Assembly: GCF_024397975.1 (NCBI RefSeq) | Contig: NZ_CP073745.1 | Location: 3,808,501-3,872,500 of the forward strand | Direction of reading: 5' to 3' | DNA: 64,000 nt | Origin: Bacterioplanoides sp. SCSIO 12839 | GTDB lineage: Bacteria; Pseudomonadota; Gammaproteobacteria; Pseudomonadales; Oceanobacteraceae | In this document: piece after piece, positions 17,350-26,112 of the stretch | How the letters are laid out: each line of letters begins with the position of its first letter | How positions within the stretch are numbered: the stretch's first letter is position 1 | Position numbers and translations under genes: made by a program | Notes under the pieces: model-generated | What the model saw: only the letters and a program-made list of their open reading frames with translations | Database searches by the model: none | Told to the model about the DNA's origin: nothing

Positions 17350-18117
17350 TTATTGGCTGGCTTGTTGAGATTGTCGCAACTCATGAATGGTTTGATCTAT
17401 CCACTCAATCAAAGGTTGCCATTCAGCAATATCTTTTTTGTCTTTCTGATCAAAATCCACAATCCCTAAGCCGTGTTCGCTGGCACGCACATAAAACTGA
17501 GTATCACGGAGTGCAGTAATAAAAGGGATCTGTAAGCTGTTTAAAAACTTTTCCAGCTTGCCGTATATCAGTGTATTTTTGCGAACCCGATTAGCAATCA
17601 CAGCAATCGGCTTCGGGTTCATACGATAAGAGCGTGACAACAACACATCACGAATAAACCCGGTTGCCGCACGGATATCAATCGCCGAAGGAATAACCGG
17701 AATTAACAACATATCCGACTGCTGAATCAGGTCCGATAAGACATTGCCCGCAAGCCCGGCTGGCGTGTCGATTACCACACGGGAAGTGTTCGCTGGTACA
17801 CGCAGCGCCCAACTTTTGGTTGAGGTTTGCGGCGCATGTTTTTGGTAGGCCGCCACTCCAGTGATGGTTGGCAGGTGAACATCGCGCGCTGCCAGCCAAT
17901 CCATTGATGAGCCTTGAGGGTCATAATCAATCATGGCAGTTAACTCACCACCATGCGCAAAATGGCTGGCGACATTGGTTGCCAGTGTGGTTTTACCACA
18001 GCCACCTTTCGCATTAGCAATCATCACCCGCACAGGCGCCGTCATACCCACCACGCGAGCATGAGGCCGGAAAGGGTTATGGCTGACAGAGTTGTTGTTT
18101 GATGTTTCGTTACTCAC
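17350..18117 (-). CDS. ParA/MinD-family ATPase
   Basis: The protein has 255 residues. It has the deviant Walker A ANAKGGCGKTTLATN, switch II/Walker B DYDPQGSS and VVIDTPAGL, and a late segment IAVIANRVRKNTLIYGKLEKFLNSL typical of orphan ParA proteins. Such proteins position cargo by ATP-driven binding to the nucleoid or membrane. No ParB or parS partner is visible here, so it is not a chromosome-partition pair in this window. The start is GTG at 18117 with GGAAG just upstream. It lies next to the AlgP-like gene on the same strand (82 bases apart) and is divergent from the small membrane-anchored protein gene. Its cargo is unknown. Confidence 0.82.
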   Translation of the reverse strand: MSNETSNNNSVSHNPFRPHARVVGMTAPVRVMIANAKGGCGKTTLATNVASHFAHGGELTAMIDYDPQGSSMDWLAARDVHLPTITGVAAYQKHAPQTSTKSWALRVPANTSRVVIDTPAGLAGNVLSDLIQQSDMLLIPVIPSAIDIRAATGFIRDVLLSRSYRMNPKPIAVIANRVRKNTLIYGKLEKFLNSLQIPFITALRDTQFYVRASEHGLGIVDFDQKDKKDIAEWQPLIEWIDQTIHELRQSQQASQ

Positions 18118-18259
18118 TGGTCTTCCGTTTTTTCTGTGTCCGTAAGTCGATAACTGAATACCAACATTTATGTTCGTTATTCAGTGGAGATAACAACTTT
18201 CTCTAAGTAAAGCATAAGGTATACTCAAGTGCTGAGAAACAGGCCTCAAGGATTGAAAA

Positions 18260-18697
18260 ATGAAGTTAAAAATTGGCATGATGCTGGTAATTTTGGTCGT
18301 TGCCATGGCGGCTCCCTATTTTATTAAAGGCCGCGATGGCAAGCCACTGATGGCGTTTGGGCCGGAACAACCGGTTGATATTTTGTCTTCTGAAAAAACC
18401 CGACAACAATACATGAAGTGGCAAGACGAAAATGGTCTGTGGCATTTTGGTGATGAAGTACCCGAAGGTGTCGTTGCTCAGGTGGTGAGTGTGGATACCG
18501 CAGCGAATGTTATCCGCAGTGTGAAGTTGCCGAAAAAAGAACCTGAAGAAAAAGCAAAGGCGGATAAAGAAAGTACCCCAGGCATTCCGCTGCCAATGAC
18601 CGTTCAGCCAGAACAACTCAGTCAGATGATGGACGATGCCGCTAATGTTCAGCAGCTGATGAATGATCGCACCAAGCAACTGGACAGCATACGCTGA
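18260..18697 (+). CDS. DUF4124-like membrane-anchored protein
   Basis: The protein has 145 residues. One N-terminal membrane helix (MKLKIGMMLVILVVAMAAPYFI) precedes a short periplasmic domain with MKWQDENGLWHFGDEVPEGV, which resembles the DUF4124 pattern (W-x-D-E-N-G-x-x-H-F/Y-x-D). A Lys/Glu/Pro-rich linker and a short helical tail follow. The function is unknown. AAGGATTGAAAA precedes the ATG. A TATACT (-10-like) lies about 40 bases upstream in the divergent promoter region shared with the ParA-like gene. It is convergent with the WD40 lipoprotein gene, 16 bases away. Confidence 0.6.
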   Translation: MKLKIGMMLVILVVAMAAPYFIKGRDGKPLMAFGPEQPVDILSSEKTRQQYMKWQDENGLWHFGDEVPEGVVAQVVSVDTAANVIRSVKLPKKEPEEKAKADKESTPGIPLPMTVQPEQLSQMMDDAANVQQLMNDRTKQLDSIR

Positions 18698-18713
18698 CCA
18701 ACAGTCACATCCC

Positions 18714-19670
18714 TTATTTCAGGTAATACACCAATCCGTTTGAACCGGCGGCGACCCAGCTGCCGTTTGAACGGGCAACATCCTCAACCTGAACATTATT
18801 GCTTACCCATTTGTCCCGGGGTTCTGCTCGCCATACCTGTTGGCGCTCACCGTTGTTCACATTCCATAGCTCGATTTTTCCCGAGCTGCCGCCGGTAATC
18901 AGTTGTCCACCACCGTTTACAAAACGTGCTGCACTATAGTGACCGCGCACCTGAGCAATTTCTTTCAGCAACTGACCCGAACGGGCATCCCAGATTTTGC
19001 CGCTTTCACCAAATGCCGAAGTAAACAACAAACGTCCATCATCGGATAACTGAACCGTTCTTACCTGGTTATTATGTGCCAGTGTATGTATCGACTTACC
19101 TGTATCCAGATTCCAGATCCGGGCGCTGGAGTCGTCACTGCCCGAAGCCGCTAACACACCGTCTTCAGCAATGCTGACATCGTAGACAATGCCATCGTGT
19201 GCCAGGCGCTGACGGATGCCACCATTCTTGATATCAAATAACGTGGCAGTGTAATCCTGCATCGCCAGCAGAGCCAGGTTGCCATCGGCAGTCAGCGCAA
19301 TATCTTCAATATCTCCCGGTGCATTCCAGAACCATACCGCCTCACCACTGTTGTTATCCCACAGTACAATAGTGCGGTTATCAGCCGTGGCGATAAAGTT
19401 GCCATCCGGAGAGAACGCACTGGTGAGGATATTGCTGTAGCCTTCGGCCTGATGGTTCCAGTCATAACGGCGTTCCAGTGGTGCCAGTGTCCACAGGCTG
19501 CCACCATGATGCAGGCTGCCTACCATGGCCTGATTACCGTCGGGAGATAAACGAATGGAATAGGATCCCTGTACGGCCACCTCTTCGATTTTTTCAGGCG
19601 CTTTAGCATCATCGCAGGCGCTGAGAAGGAAGGCGGAGGCAAGAATCAAACTGCGGGTCAGCAAAGACAT
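18714..19670 (-). CDS. WD40-repeat lipoprotein
   Basis: The protein has 318 residues. It has a lipoprotein signal (LILASAFLLSAC, Cys at 19) followed by about seven WD40-type blades. The blades show repeated patterns such as GNFIATADNRTIVLWDNNSGEAVW, GVLAASGSDDSSARIWNLDTGKSI and GQLITGGSSGKIELWNVNNGER. A single beta-propeller of this size is a protein-interaction platform, here anchored in the envelope and probably periplasmic. It is not BamB: it carries WD motifs, not PQQ-type ones. The gene lies between the ParA-like region and rsd, and I know no conserved partner. CAGGGACGACATCT precedes the ATG. Confidence 0.82.
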   Translation of the reverse strand: MSLLTRSLILASAFLLSACDDAKAPEKIEEVAVQGSYSIRLSPDGNQAMVGSLHHGGSLWTLAPLERRYDWNHQAEGYSNILTSAFSPDGNFIATADNRTIVLWDNNSGEAVWFWNAPGDIEDIALTADGNLALLAMQDYTATLFDIKNGGIRQRLAHDGIVYDVSIAEDGVLAASGSDDSSARIWNLDTGKSIHTLAHNNQVRTVQLSDDGRLLFTSAFGESGKIWDARSGQLLKEIAQVRGHYSAARFVNGGGQLITGGSSGKIELWNVNNGERQQVWRAEPRDKWVSNNVQVEDVARSNGSWVAAGSNGLVYYLK

Positions 19671-19761
19671 AGATGTCGTCCCTGATAAATGGCGGTAGCA
19701 AAAGTTACTCTTAGTGTAGACCGTTTATCAGGGCTTCGCGGAGGGATTGGTAAAGCTGAGA

Positions 19762-20241
19762 TCAGACTTCTTCAGCAACCAGATCTTTATGCACATTATG
19801 CAAACGCTCAATCAGCTGATCTTCCAGCTCAAAGCGTTCTTCCAGGACTTCACCAATGGACGATAAATCCGCTGGTAATTTGGCCAGCTGCTCAAACGCA
19901 CAATCCTGATCGTAGGTATCGTTAAAGTCGACGCACTGTCCGGTTAACTTATCCAGCTGTGGAACCAACTCTTTGGCCAGCTCAACACCACCGTCATCAT
20001 ACTCTTTGGCTTCGTTGATCAGTTGCTCGTAAATCTCAAAATGACCCGCCGAACAATAATCAATCATAACCTGGCAAAAGCGACTGATATTTGGGCCTAA
20101 TGGGTCGTCGGCTGATAACGGCTTACTGGCCGACAGGTTGCAGTACAACACAATGAGTTGCTGGCGTTCACTCAGCCAGTTATCAATCATTTTATGAACA
20201 CCGCCCCAACGTTCGTGGGCTGTTTTGCAGTTCTCTAACAT
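19762..20241 (-). CDS. rsd: Rsd/AlgQ anti-sigma-70 regulator
   Basis: This all-helical protein of 159 residues begins MLENCKTAHERWGGVHKMIDNWLSERQQLIVLYC, followed by PLGPNISRFCQVMIDYCSAGHFEIYEQL. These are the conserved parts of Rsd/AlgQ, which bind domain 4 of the housekeeping sigma factor and lower its share of RNA polymerase in stationary phase. The frame extends eight codons upstream, but ATG 20241 has AGGAGA seven bases ahead and gives the family N-terminus. The neighbourhood (AlgP-like upstream of it in the window, DsbB next) parallels P. aeruginosa algP-algQ-dsbH. A small hairpin lies in the leader at 20264-20280. Confidence 0.88.
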   Translation of the reverse strand: MLENCKTAHERWGGVHKMIDNWLSERQQLIVLYCNLSASKPLSADDPLGPNISRFCQVMIDYCSAGHFEIYEQLINEAKEYDDGGVELAKELVPQLDKLTGQCVDFNDTYDQDCAFEQLAKLPADLSSIGEVLEERFELEDQLIERLHNVHKDLVAEEV

Positions 20242-20263
20242 CGGATTCTCTCCTGATCCTGTC

Positions 20264-20280
20264 ACAGCCGGGCAGGCTGT
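20264..20280. promoter_or_regulatory. Hairpin in the rsd leader
   Basis: ACAGCC and GGCTGT pair around GGGCA just upstream of the rsd ribosome-binding site, followed on the plus strand by TTTTTATAG. It is terminator-like only for plus-strand (antisense) transcripts. On the rsd mRNA it is a 5' leader stem-loop. Its function is unknown. Confidence 0.3.
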
Positions 20281-20398
20281 TTTTTATAGCTTGATGAAAA
20301 CTATATGCGCGATAAAAAGCCTGAAGCAAGCAGCTTTTTTCACTTTTTTGACTTGCATTAACAGCCGGGTGTGCTTGTCAGGAGAATTTAAGAAAAGT

Positions 20399-20426
20399 GG
20401 TGGACAAGCACTGCCTGCTGTCCACC
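20399..20426 (-). terminator. Hairpin after dsbB
   Basis: GGTGGAC...GTCCACC with an inner AGCA/TGCT extension forms an 11-bp interrupted stem 22 bases after the dsbB stop, followed on the minus strand by ACTTTTCTTA. It is a probable terminator separating dsbB from rsd. Confidence 0.55.
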
Positions 20427-20447
20427 AGAAAAGGCGGGATACACGCG

Positions 20448-21005
20448 TTAGTTGCGTACCATAAAACGCTGTTTGATGGTGTGAAAAATGGCATACACGG
20501 CAGCCAATACAAACCCAATAAAACAAATGCGGGTCCATTCCGGCATGCTCATGCCCCATAAACTCCAGACGATTTCTGCGCAGTTACCATCGCCATTCAG
20601 CATCACACTCAACAGATCGGTTAACGGTAACGTCTCGATCAGATAGTTCATACTCGGTCCACAGGCGGGGACTTCCTCTTTGGGCAAGCCCTGCATCCAG
20701 ATCTGGTGATCAGCAACCCAGGTAGAAAAAACAGCGGCTGCTAATGTGAATAACAGCGCGAACAACAGCGGCCAACGTGTATTGCGGCTTAAGAACGCCA
20801 GCAAAAATCCAACACCAATCATCACGGTGCCTAAGCGCTGAGTCATACACAGCGGGCAAGGATCAAGGTACAGCACATATTCAAAATAAAACGCGGCAGC
20901 CATCAAACCAACACAGGTTAAAAAGCCCGCCAGGTAACCCCAGTGCAACCATTGTGGATTCGTAAACCAATTACCATTGGGTGTAAGAGACACAGCATGC
21001 TCCAT
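20448..21005 (-). CDS. dsbB: DsbB disulfide bond formation protein
   Basis: This inner-membrane protein of 185 residues has four helices. The first redox pair is in YLDPCPLCMTQRLG (CxxC) and the second in PACGPSMNYL and GNCAEIVW. DsbB reoxidises DsbA and passes electrons to quinone; the Arg after CPLCMTQR is the conserved quinone-site residue. Length and motif spacing fit the family. It starts at ATG 21005 with no strong Shine-Dalgarno. It is upstream of rsd on the same strand, and the pair resembles algQ-dsbH of Pseudomonas. No dsbA lies in the window. Confidence 0.92.
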   Translation of the reverse strand: MEHAVSLTPNGNWFTNPQWLHWGYLAGFLTCVGLMAAAFYFEYVLYLDPCPLCMTQRLGTVMIGVGFLLAFLSRNTRWPLLFALLFTLAAAVFSTWVADHQIWMQGLPKEEVPACGPSMNYLIETLPLTDLLSVMLNGDGNCAEIVWSLWGMSMPEWTRICFIGFVLAAVYAIFHTIKQRFMVRN

Positions 21006-21144
21006 GAATGATCATTGTTATTAAGACGATTCGAGTCTAACACAGGCAGCGAACTCCGTTATCTGGTCTAAGATCAATACAGACGTAAAGTTTTGCACAT
21101 GATTGAGTGGCCAATTTAACCGAACTGTTTAATAGGAGATATCC

Positions 21145-21552
21145 ATGCTACGCATTGTTTGCAGCGTATTATTGATGCTGATTGCGACGGCCAGTTATGC
21201 CGAAGGTGAAGAAGCCGCAGCTCCTGTGTCGTCTGCGCGATACATTCATCTGGAGCCCGCGTTTGTGGTGAACTATGGCAGTAGTGGCCGTATGAAATAC
21301 CTGCGAACGGAAGTCTCGTTGAAAGTCAGCAGCGGTGAAGCTGCCGCCATGGTCACTCAACATAAGCCATACATTCGCAATAATCTGGTGTTGTTAATGT
21401 CGGCGCAGGAGCCTGAAACCATGAATAGCTCCAAAGGGCGGGAATCACTGCGCAAGGTTTGCCTGGATGAGGTGCGTGCTGTTATGACACAGCTGGAGGG
21501 GATGCCATCCGTAGATGATTTGTATTTCAGTAACTTTGTAGTTCAGAACTGA
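21145..21552 (+). CDS. FliL-like protein
   Basis: The protein has 135 residues with a cleavable signal peptide (MLRIVCSVLLMLIATASYAEG). The domain YIHLEPAFVVNYGSSGRMKYLRTEVSLKV..HKPYIRNNLVLLMSAQEPETMNSSKGRESLRKVCLDEVRAVM resembles FliL, the stator-associated flagellar membrane protein. True FliL keeps an uncleaved transmembrane anchor and sits in a flagellar operon. This one has a signal-like N-terminus and no flagellar neighbours, so it is a paralogue of unknown role. AGGAGATATCC precedes the ATG. A shared terminator follows, convergent with gshA. Confidence 0.75.
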   Translation: MLRIVCSVLLMLIATASYAEGEEAAAPVSSARYIHLEPAFVVNYGSSGRMKYLRTEVSLKVSSGEAAAMVTQHKPYIRNNLVLLMSAQEPETMNSSKGRESLRKVCLDEVRAVMTQLEGMPSVDDLYFSNFVVQN

Positions 21553-21598
21553 GCTTGTACAGAATTGAATGTCGTGCAGAACTAAGCACTTAAACGAC

Positions 21599-21626
21599 AA
21601 AGGGCAAGGAAATATCCCTGCCCTTT
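21599..21626. terminator. Bidirectional terminator between fliL-like and gshA
   Basis: AAAGGGCA and TGCCCTTT pair with an inner GGA/TCC extension, followed by TTTTTA on the plus strand and by T-rich sequence on the minus strand. It lies 8 bases beyond the gshA stop and 47 beyond the fliL-like stop. Confidence 0.8.
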
Positions 21627-21633
21627 TTTATAC

Positions 21634-23226
21634 TCAGCGTTGCAGATAGCCGTTCAGATATTCTGCGAATGACACATCATCATTGGCTTCCAGATCCGCC
21701 TGCTGCTGCAGTGACATCTCTGCTTTATTTTTCCATAACGCCATCACCTCTTTGCCCAGAGGTTCCGACAGTGTTTTACGATGCTGCTGTGCCAGCTGAC
21801 GCGTCAGTTCAGAGAATTCCACATCCTGTTCCTGCATCGCTGTCAGCACCTGAGCCGACGGCGTTAATGAGCTGTCTGCTAACTTCAGCTTTTGCTGATT
21901 CAGCGCATCAATATGGAATGTATGACCACGTGCCTTATCCATCAAAGAAGCCAGCTCACGCATCTCTTCGATGATGTCCATTCCCCATTGCTGCAAGGAA
22001 ACTTCATCATCACCACGCTCTAACATCAAGCCAGGTTTACGGCCTTCCATCACGGCTTTTTGCTGGTTGTTCTGAATGCGATTGTATTCAGCATCATCAA
22101 TGTCATCGCTGCCCTGCAATAAACACCAGCTGACAAATACATCCATAAACTGCAGCTGCGGCACGTCCAGGCCCAATGGCATAAACGGGTTTAAATCGGT
22201 ACTGCGTACTTCGATATATTCCACACCGTCATTGGCCAACGCTTCCAGTGGCTTTTCACCATTGCGTGAAACCCGCTTTGGACGAATATCACTGTAATAT
22301 TCATTTTCGATTTGCAGCAGGTTAGTGTTCAGCTGTTTGTAGTGGCCATGTTCGTCTTGTAGGCCAATGTCATCGTAAGCCGCAACCGGCTCACTCACGG
22401 CCTTGCCCAGTGTTTTCACGTAGTTGTCGAGGGTGTTGTAACACACAATCAGATCCGACTGAGCACTGTTCTGATAACCCAGATCACTCATACGCAGTGA
22501 TGTTGCATAAGGCAGATGAAGCGTGTGCTGTTTTAGCTTTTCCAGATCATTAGGCTGGCCATCAAGGAAGGACTCACACAAGGCCGGAGAAGCACCAAAC
22601 AGATAAAACAATAACCAGGAATAACGACGAAAGTTGCGGATCAGGCCAAAATATTTTGCCGAAATATAATCCTGTAATTCTTTATCTTCCGGCTGGCGCT
22701 GATGTTCCAGTTCGAACAGAACCGGCCACAGCGCTTTTGGCATCGACACGTTGTAATGAATACCCGAGATGCATTGCATCATACGGCCATAACGATGCCA
22801 TAAGCCATGACGGTAAACGTGCTTCAGTTGTCCCAGATTCGAATCGCCGTATTGAGCGATTGGAATACTCATTTCCCCCTGCAGAATACACGGCATGGAG
22901 TTAGGCCAGATCATTTCACCGTCCAGCTGGCTGTAGGTGTAGCGATGAGCAATTTCCAGATAAGCCAATGCTTCATGGGCGCTGTTAAACACCGGAGTAA
23001 TAAACTCCAGCAGCGCCTCAGAATAATCGGTGGTGATGCTTTCGTGTGTTAATGCCGAGCCTAAACCTTTGGGATGAGGCTTCTGGCTGATCACACCCTG
23101 ATCAGAGCAACGTAATCCTTCTTTTTCGATACCCCGCTGGATATTCGCCAGTAGTGACAGGTTTTCCGGCTGGCTGAGTGTATCCAGTGCCTGCTGCAGG
23201 TTGGATGAAGAAGTTGTATTGGCCAA
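21634..23226 (-). CDS. gshA: Glutamate-cysteine ligase GshA
   Basis: The protein has 530 residues, the usual size for the proteobacterial type 1 enzyme that makes gamma-glutamylcysteine, the first step to glutathione. Diagnostic parts are RGIEKEGLRCSDQG, ALTHESITTDYSEALLEFITP, GEMIWPNSMPC, GIHYNVSMP, GYQNSAQSDL and EVRSTDLNPF. The start is unusual: a TTG at 23224-23226 (TTG GCC AAT), with GAGG six bases before it. No in-frame ATG or GTG upstream fits, and the first internal Met is well inside the conserved domain. It lies downstream of tex, as in Pseudomonas. Confidence 0.93.
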   Translation of the reverse strand: MANTTSSSNLQQALDTLSQPENLSLLANIQRGIEKEGLRCSDQGVISQKPHPKGLGSALTHESITTDYSEALLEFITPVFNSAHEALAYLEIAHRYTYSQLDGEMIWPNSMPCILQGEMSIPIAQYGDSNLGQLKHVYRHGLWHRYGRMMQCISGIHYNVSMPKALWPVLFELEHQRQPEDKELQDYISAKYFGLIRNFRRYSWLLFYLFGASPALCESFLDGQPNDLEKLKQHTLHLPYATSLRMSDLGYQNSAQSDLIVCYNTLDNYVKTLGKAVSEPVAAYDDIGLQDEHGHYKQLNTNLLQIENEYYSDIRPKRVSRNGEKPLEALANDGVEYIEVRSTDLNPFMPLGLDVPQLQFMDVFVSWCLLQGSDDIDDAEYNRIQNNQQKAVMEGRKPGLMLERGDDEVSLQQWGMDIIEEMRELASLMDKARGHTFHIDALNQQKLKLADSSLTPSAQVLTAMQEQDVEFSELTRQLAQQHRKTLSEPLGKEVMALWKNKAEMSLQQQADLEANDDVSFAEYLNGYLQR

Positions 23227-23360
23227 AATCGCCTCGGTATCAAAATCGGTTTCGGGCTGGATTATAGGACAAAGGTGACAGGCGGGTAAGAGTAATACCG
23301 GAACAGCGTGTGGTTATAAATGGAACAGGCCCCTCCACCCTGAACTCAGAAGTTCTTCGG
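23227..23360. other. Spacer between gshA and the hairpin element
   Basis: These 134 bases ahead of gshA probably hold its promoter. I see no convincing -35/-10 pair and no open reading frame. The rest of the tex-gshA interval is occupied by the hairpin repeat described separately. Confidence 0.4.
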
Positions 23361-23522
23361 TCTGATTGTTTTCCGCAGCAGCGATAGGATATCGCGGAGC
23401 ATCTTCAGCACAGGGACAAAAATGCAGGATAGCATTTTTGCACAGCTCAGCTGCCCGTAGGGCGAGGCACAAGGATGTGCCAAGTGCCGTGCCTTAGATG
23501 CGGCGACAGGAAAACAATCAGA
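23361..23522. repeat. Intergenic multi-hairpin repeat element, copy A
   Basis: A 14-bp perfect inverted repeat (23361-23374 and 23509-23522) encloses three perfect stem-loops. GCGATA/TATCGC has loop GGA (23381-23395). AAAAATGC/GCATTTTT has loop AGGATA (23418-23439). GGCACA/TGTGCC has loop AGGA (23466-23481). Bases 23424-23446 are identical to the copy before trkA (60826-60848) except at one position. It lies between tex and gshA and may also end tex transcripts. It encodes no credible protein. Confidence 0.7.
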
Positions 23523-23541
23523 TCGGAGTATTTTCGCAAGT

Positions 23542-25908
23542 TTATTTTTTCTTCGCGTTCGCAAACGCAGCAGCCATTGCGCCACCCATGGCACTCTGGC
23601 CAGAGTTATTACCACCAAATGAGCGCTGCTGAGTGCCCCGGTTTCCCTGACGGCTACCACCTTTACGCTCGCCGGGCGTTTTTTCTTTGGCGCGTTCGTT
23701 AGCATCGTCTGACATGCGCATCGACAAGCCAATACGTTTGCGCGGTACATCCACTTCCATCACTTTCACTTTGACGATGTCTCCGGCTTTCACCACATCG
23801 CGCGGGTCTTTCACAAACGTATCCGACAGCGCGGAAATATGCACCAGGCCATCCTGATGCACACCGATATCCACGAATGCTCCAAAAGCAGCAACGTTGG
23901 TGATCACACCTTCGAGCACCATGTTGGGTTGCAGGTCTTTGATGTCTTCTACGCCTTCTTTAAATTCAGCGAATTTAAATTCCGGACGCGGATCGCGGCC
24001 TGGTTTTTCCAGCTCGGCGATAATATCTTTAACGGTGATTTCACCCACGCCGTCTTCCGAGAAGGAAGCAGCATTTACCGATTTCAGCGTCGCTGAATCG
24101 CCAATCAAGCTGGCAACATCTTTGCTGAATTCATGAGCGATTTTTTTCACCACTGGATACGACTCTGGGTGCACCGCCGACGCATCCAATGGGTTTTTGC
24201 CATTCATAATACGCAGGAAGCCCGCCGCTTGTTCAAATGCCTTTGGCCCTAAACGTGCGACTTTTTTCAGATCTGAACGCGACTGGAATGCGCCGTTTTC
24301 ATCACGGTAAGCGACGATATTATTGGCCAGCGTAGTGTTTAAACCGGACACACGAGTCAGCAGCGGAGCAGAAGCGGTATTCAGATCCACGCCTACTGAG
24401 TTCACACAATCTTCCACCACCGCATCCAGCGAACGGGCTAATTGTGTCTGGTTTACATCGTGCTGGTACTGACCCACACCAATGGACTTGGGTTCGATTT
24501 TCACTAGCTCCGCCAGAGGATCCTGCAGGCGACGCGCGATAGAAACCGCACCACGAATGGTTACATCCAGATCCGGGAATTCTTTGGCCGCCAGCTCAGA
24601 GGCGGAGTACACCGAGGCACCGGCTTCGTTGACCATCACCTTCTGCACATTTTTTAATGCCGGCTGAGCTTTGATCATATCGCCGACAAACTTGTCGGTT
24701 TCGCGCGAACCGGTACCGTTACCAATCGAGATCAACTCAACATTGTGCTTAGCAATTAACGCGGTTAATACCGCCGCTGAACCGGCCAGATCGTTACGTG
24801 GCGGGGTTGGATAAATCGTCGCTTGATCCACCACCTTACCGGTGGCATCCACCACTGCGACTTTGACCCCGGTACGCAAACCCGGGTCGAGGCCCATGGT
24901 CGCTTTGGTGCCTGCCGGAGCGGCCAGTAATAAATCTTTTAAGTTTTCACCGAAGACTTTAATCGCCTGCTCTTCGGCACTTTCACGCACATTACCCATC
25001 AACTCGGTTTCCAGATGGGTCAGCAACTTGATACGCCAGGTCCACTTCACCACTTCGGCTAACCAGCGATCACCAGCACGGCCCTGATTTTCGATGCCGA
25101 AATGGTCGGCAATGATGCTTTCACACGGGCTGGCAGATAGCTTGTCGTCCGGATCACCTGTCACCAGCGAGAAGCTCAGAAAACCTTCATTACGGCCCCG
25201 CAGAATCGCTAACGCACGGTGAGACGGCACACCTTTTAACACTTCGTCATGTTCAAAGTAATCGGAGAACTTAGCCCCTTCGGCTTCTTTACCTGGCACC
25301 ACTCGAACCGACAGCGTTGCTTCATTGGTCATAAAACGGCGCAGGTTTGCCAGCAGGTTGGCATCTTCGGCAAAGCGCTCCATCAGGATGTACTTAGCAC
25401 CATCCAGCGCGGCTTTGGTGTCATCGATTTTATGTTCTGCACTCAGAAATGCCTGAGCTTCCGCTTCCGGATTCAGGGTTGGGTCAGCAATCAACTTCTC
25501 GGCTAAAGGTTCAAGACCCGCTTCAATGGCAATCTGGCCCTTGGTACGACGCTTCGGTTTGTACGGCAGGTACAAATCTTCCAGGCGGGTTTTGGTGTCG
25601 GCGGCGAGAATATCGCGCTTCAGCTCATCACTGAGTTTGCCCTGATCATCAATGCTTTTCAGAATGGTATCGCGACGATCTTCCATTTCACGCAGATAAC
25701 GCAAACGCTCTTCTAAAATACGCAGCTGGGCGTCATCCAGAGAGCCGGTGACTTCCTTACGATAACGAGCGATAAAAGGCACGGTTGCACCTTCATCTAA
25801 TAAGGCAACAGCGGCAGCCACCTGCTGCGGACGGATGGATAACTCTTCAGCAATGCGGGCGCCGATGCTTTGAAGGCGAGAGTTCTGGGCTCGTGAATCT
25901 ACAGACAT
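23542..25908 (-). CDS. tex: Tex transcription accessory protein
   Basis: The protein has 788 residues, full length. An N-terminal helical domain ([38 protein letters not shown]) is followed by a YqgF/RuvC-like domain ([17 protein letters not shown]). Helix-hairpin-helix motifs ([37 protein letters not shown]) and a C-terminal S1 domain ([32 protein letters not shown]) come next. A Gly/Arg/Gln-rich tail follows. Tex binds RNA and RNA polymerase-associated nucleic acid; in other species it affects toxin gene expression and transcription termination. It starts at ATG 25908 with AAGG upstream. It is transcribed towards gshA. Confidence 0.93.
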   Translation of the reverse strand: MSVDSRAQNSRLQSIGARIAEELSIRPQQVAAAVALLDEGATVPFIARYRKEVTGSLDDAQLRILEERLRYLREMEDRRDTILKSIDDQGKLSDELKRDILAADTKTRLEDLYLPYKPKRRTKGQIAIEAGLEPLAEKLIADPTLNPEAEAQAFLSAEHKIDDTKAALDGAKYILMERFAEDANLLANLRRFMTNEATLSVRVVPGKEAEGAKFSDYFEHDEVLKGVPSHRALAILRGRNEGFLSFSLVTGDPDDKLSASPCESIIADHFGIENQGRAGDRWLAEVVKWTWRIKLLTHLETELMGNVRESAEEQAIKVFGENLKDLLLAAPAGTKATMGLDPGLRTGVKVAVVDATGKVVDQATIYPTPPRNDLAGSAAVLTALIAKHNVELISIGNGTGSRETDKFVGDMIKAQPALKNVQKVMVNEAGASVYSASELAAKEFPDLDVTIRGAVSIARRLQDPLAELVKIEPKSIGVGQYQHDVNQTQLARSLDAVVEDCVNSVGVDLNTASAPLLTRVSGLNTTLANNIVAYRDENGAFQSRSDLKKVARLGPKAFEQAAGFLRIMNGKNPLDASAVHPESYPVVKKIAHEFSKDVASLIGDSATLKSVNAASFSEDGVGEITVKDIIAELEKPGRDPRPEFKFAEFKEGVEDIKDLQPNMVLEGVITNVAAFGAFVDIGVHQDGLVHISALSDTFVKDPRDVVKAGDIVKVKVMEVDVPRKRIGLSMRMSDDANERAKEKTPGERKGGSRQGNRGTQQRSFGGNNSGQSAMGGAMAAAFANAKKK

Positions 25909-26002
25909 ATTTTTCTAATACCTTAAACGGCAATTCTTAAAACAGATGAAACGATAAAACAGGAAGGGGAGTATAACGGAGATTTGAGATGCAGGAATCC
26001 GT

Positions 26003-26112
26003 AATAATGGCAGGTATTTTTGTTAAACGACCTTCTATCGCAGGGATGCGATAGCAGAGCATACAAGGACGTACTTGCGGCGCGTCGTGTACAAAGAATA
26101 CCTGCTGTTATT
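26003..26112. repeat. Intergenic hairpin repeat element, copy B
   Basis: Imperfect inverted repeats of about 20 bases (26003-26023 and 26091-26112, core GCAGGTATT/AATACCTGC) enclose a perfect 8-bp hairpin CTATCGCA/TGCGATAG with loop GGGA (26035-26054). A second motif, ATACAAGGACGT (26061-26072), lies in a weaker stem. The interval is the 218-base gap between tex and the SPFH gene. Relation to copies A and C rests on the hairpin design and the ACAAGGA motif rather than on long identity. Confidence 0.55.

Noticed and set aside
17350-18117. ParA-like gene as a plasmid or chromosome partition system
   Set aside because: No ParB gene and no repeated parS-like sites nearby, and the region is otherwise conserved chromosome.
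23361-23522. Reading of copy A as a miniature transposable element (MITE) with terminal inverted repeats
   Set aside because: No target-site duplication is visible at the ends, and copy B has different outer arms while copy C has none. A structured repeat inserted in or built on a terminator fits better.
23346-23750. 134-codon minus-strand frame spanning the tex end and the hairpin element
   Set aside because: It overlaps the conserved S1-domain end of tex in another frame and runs through the hairpin element. Its composition is Arg/Ala/Cys rich with no family pattern.
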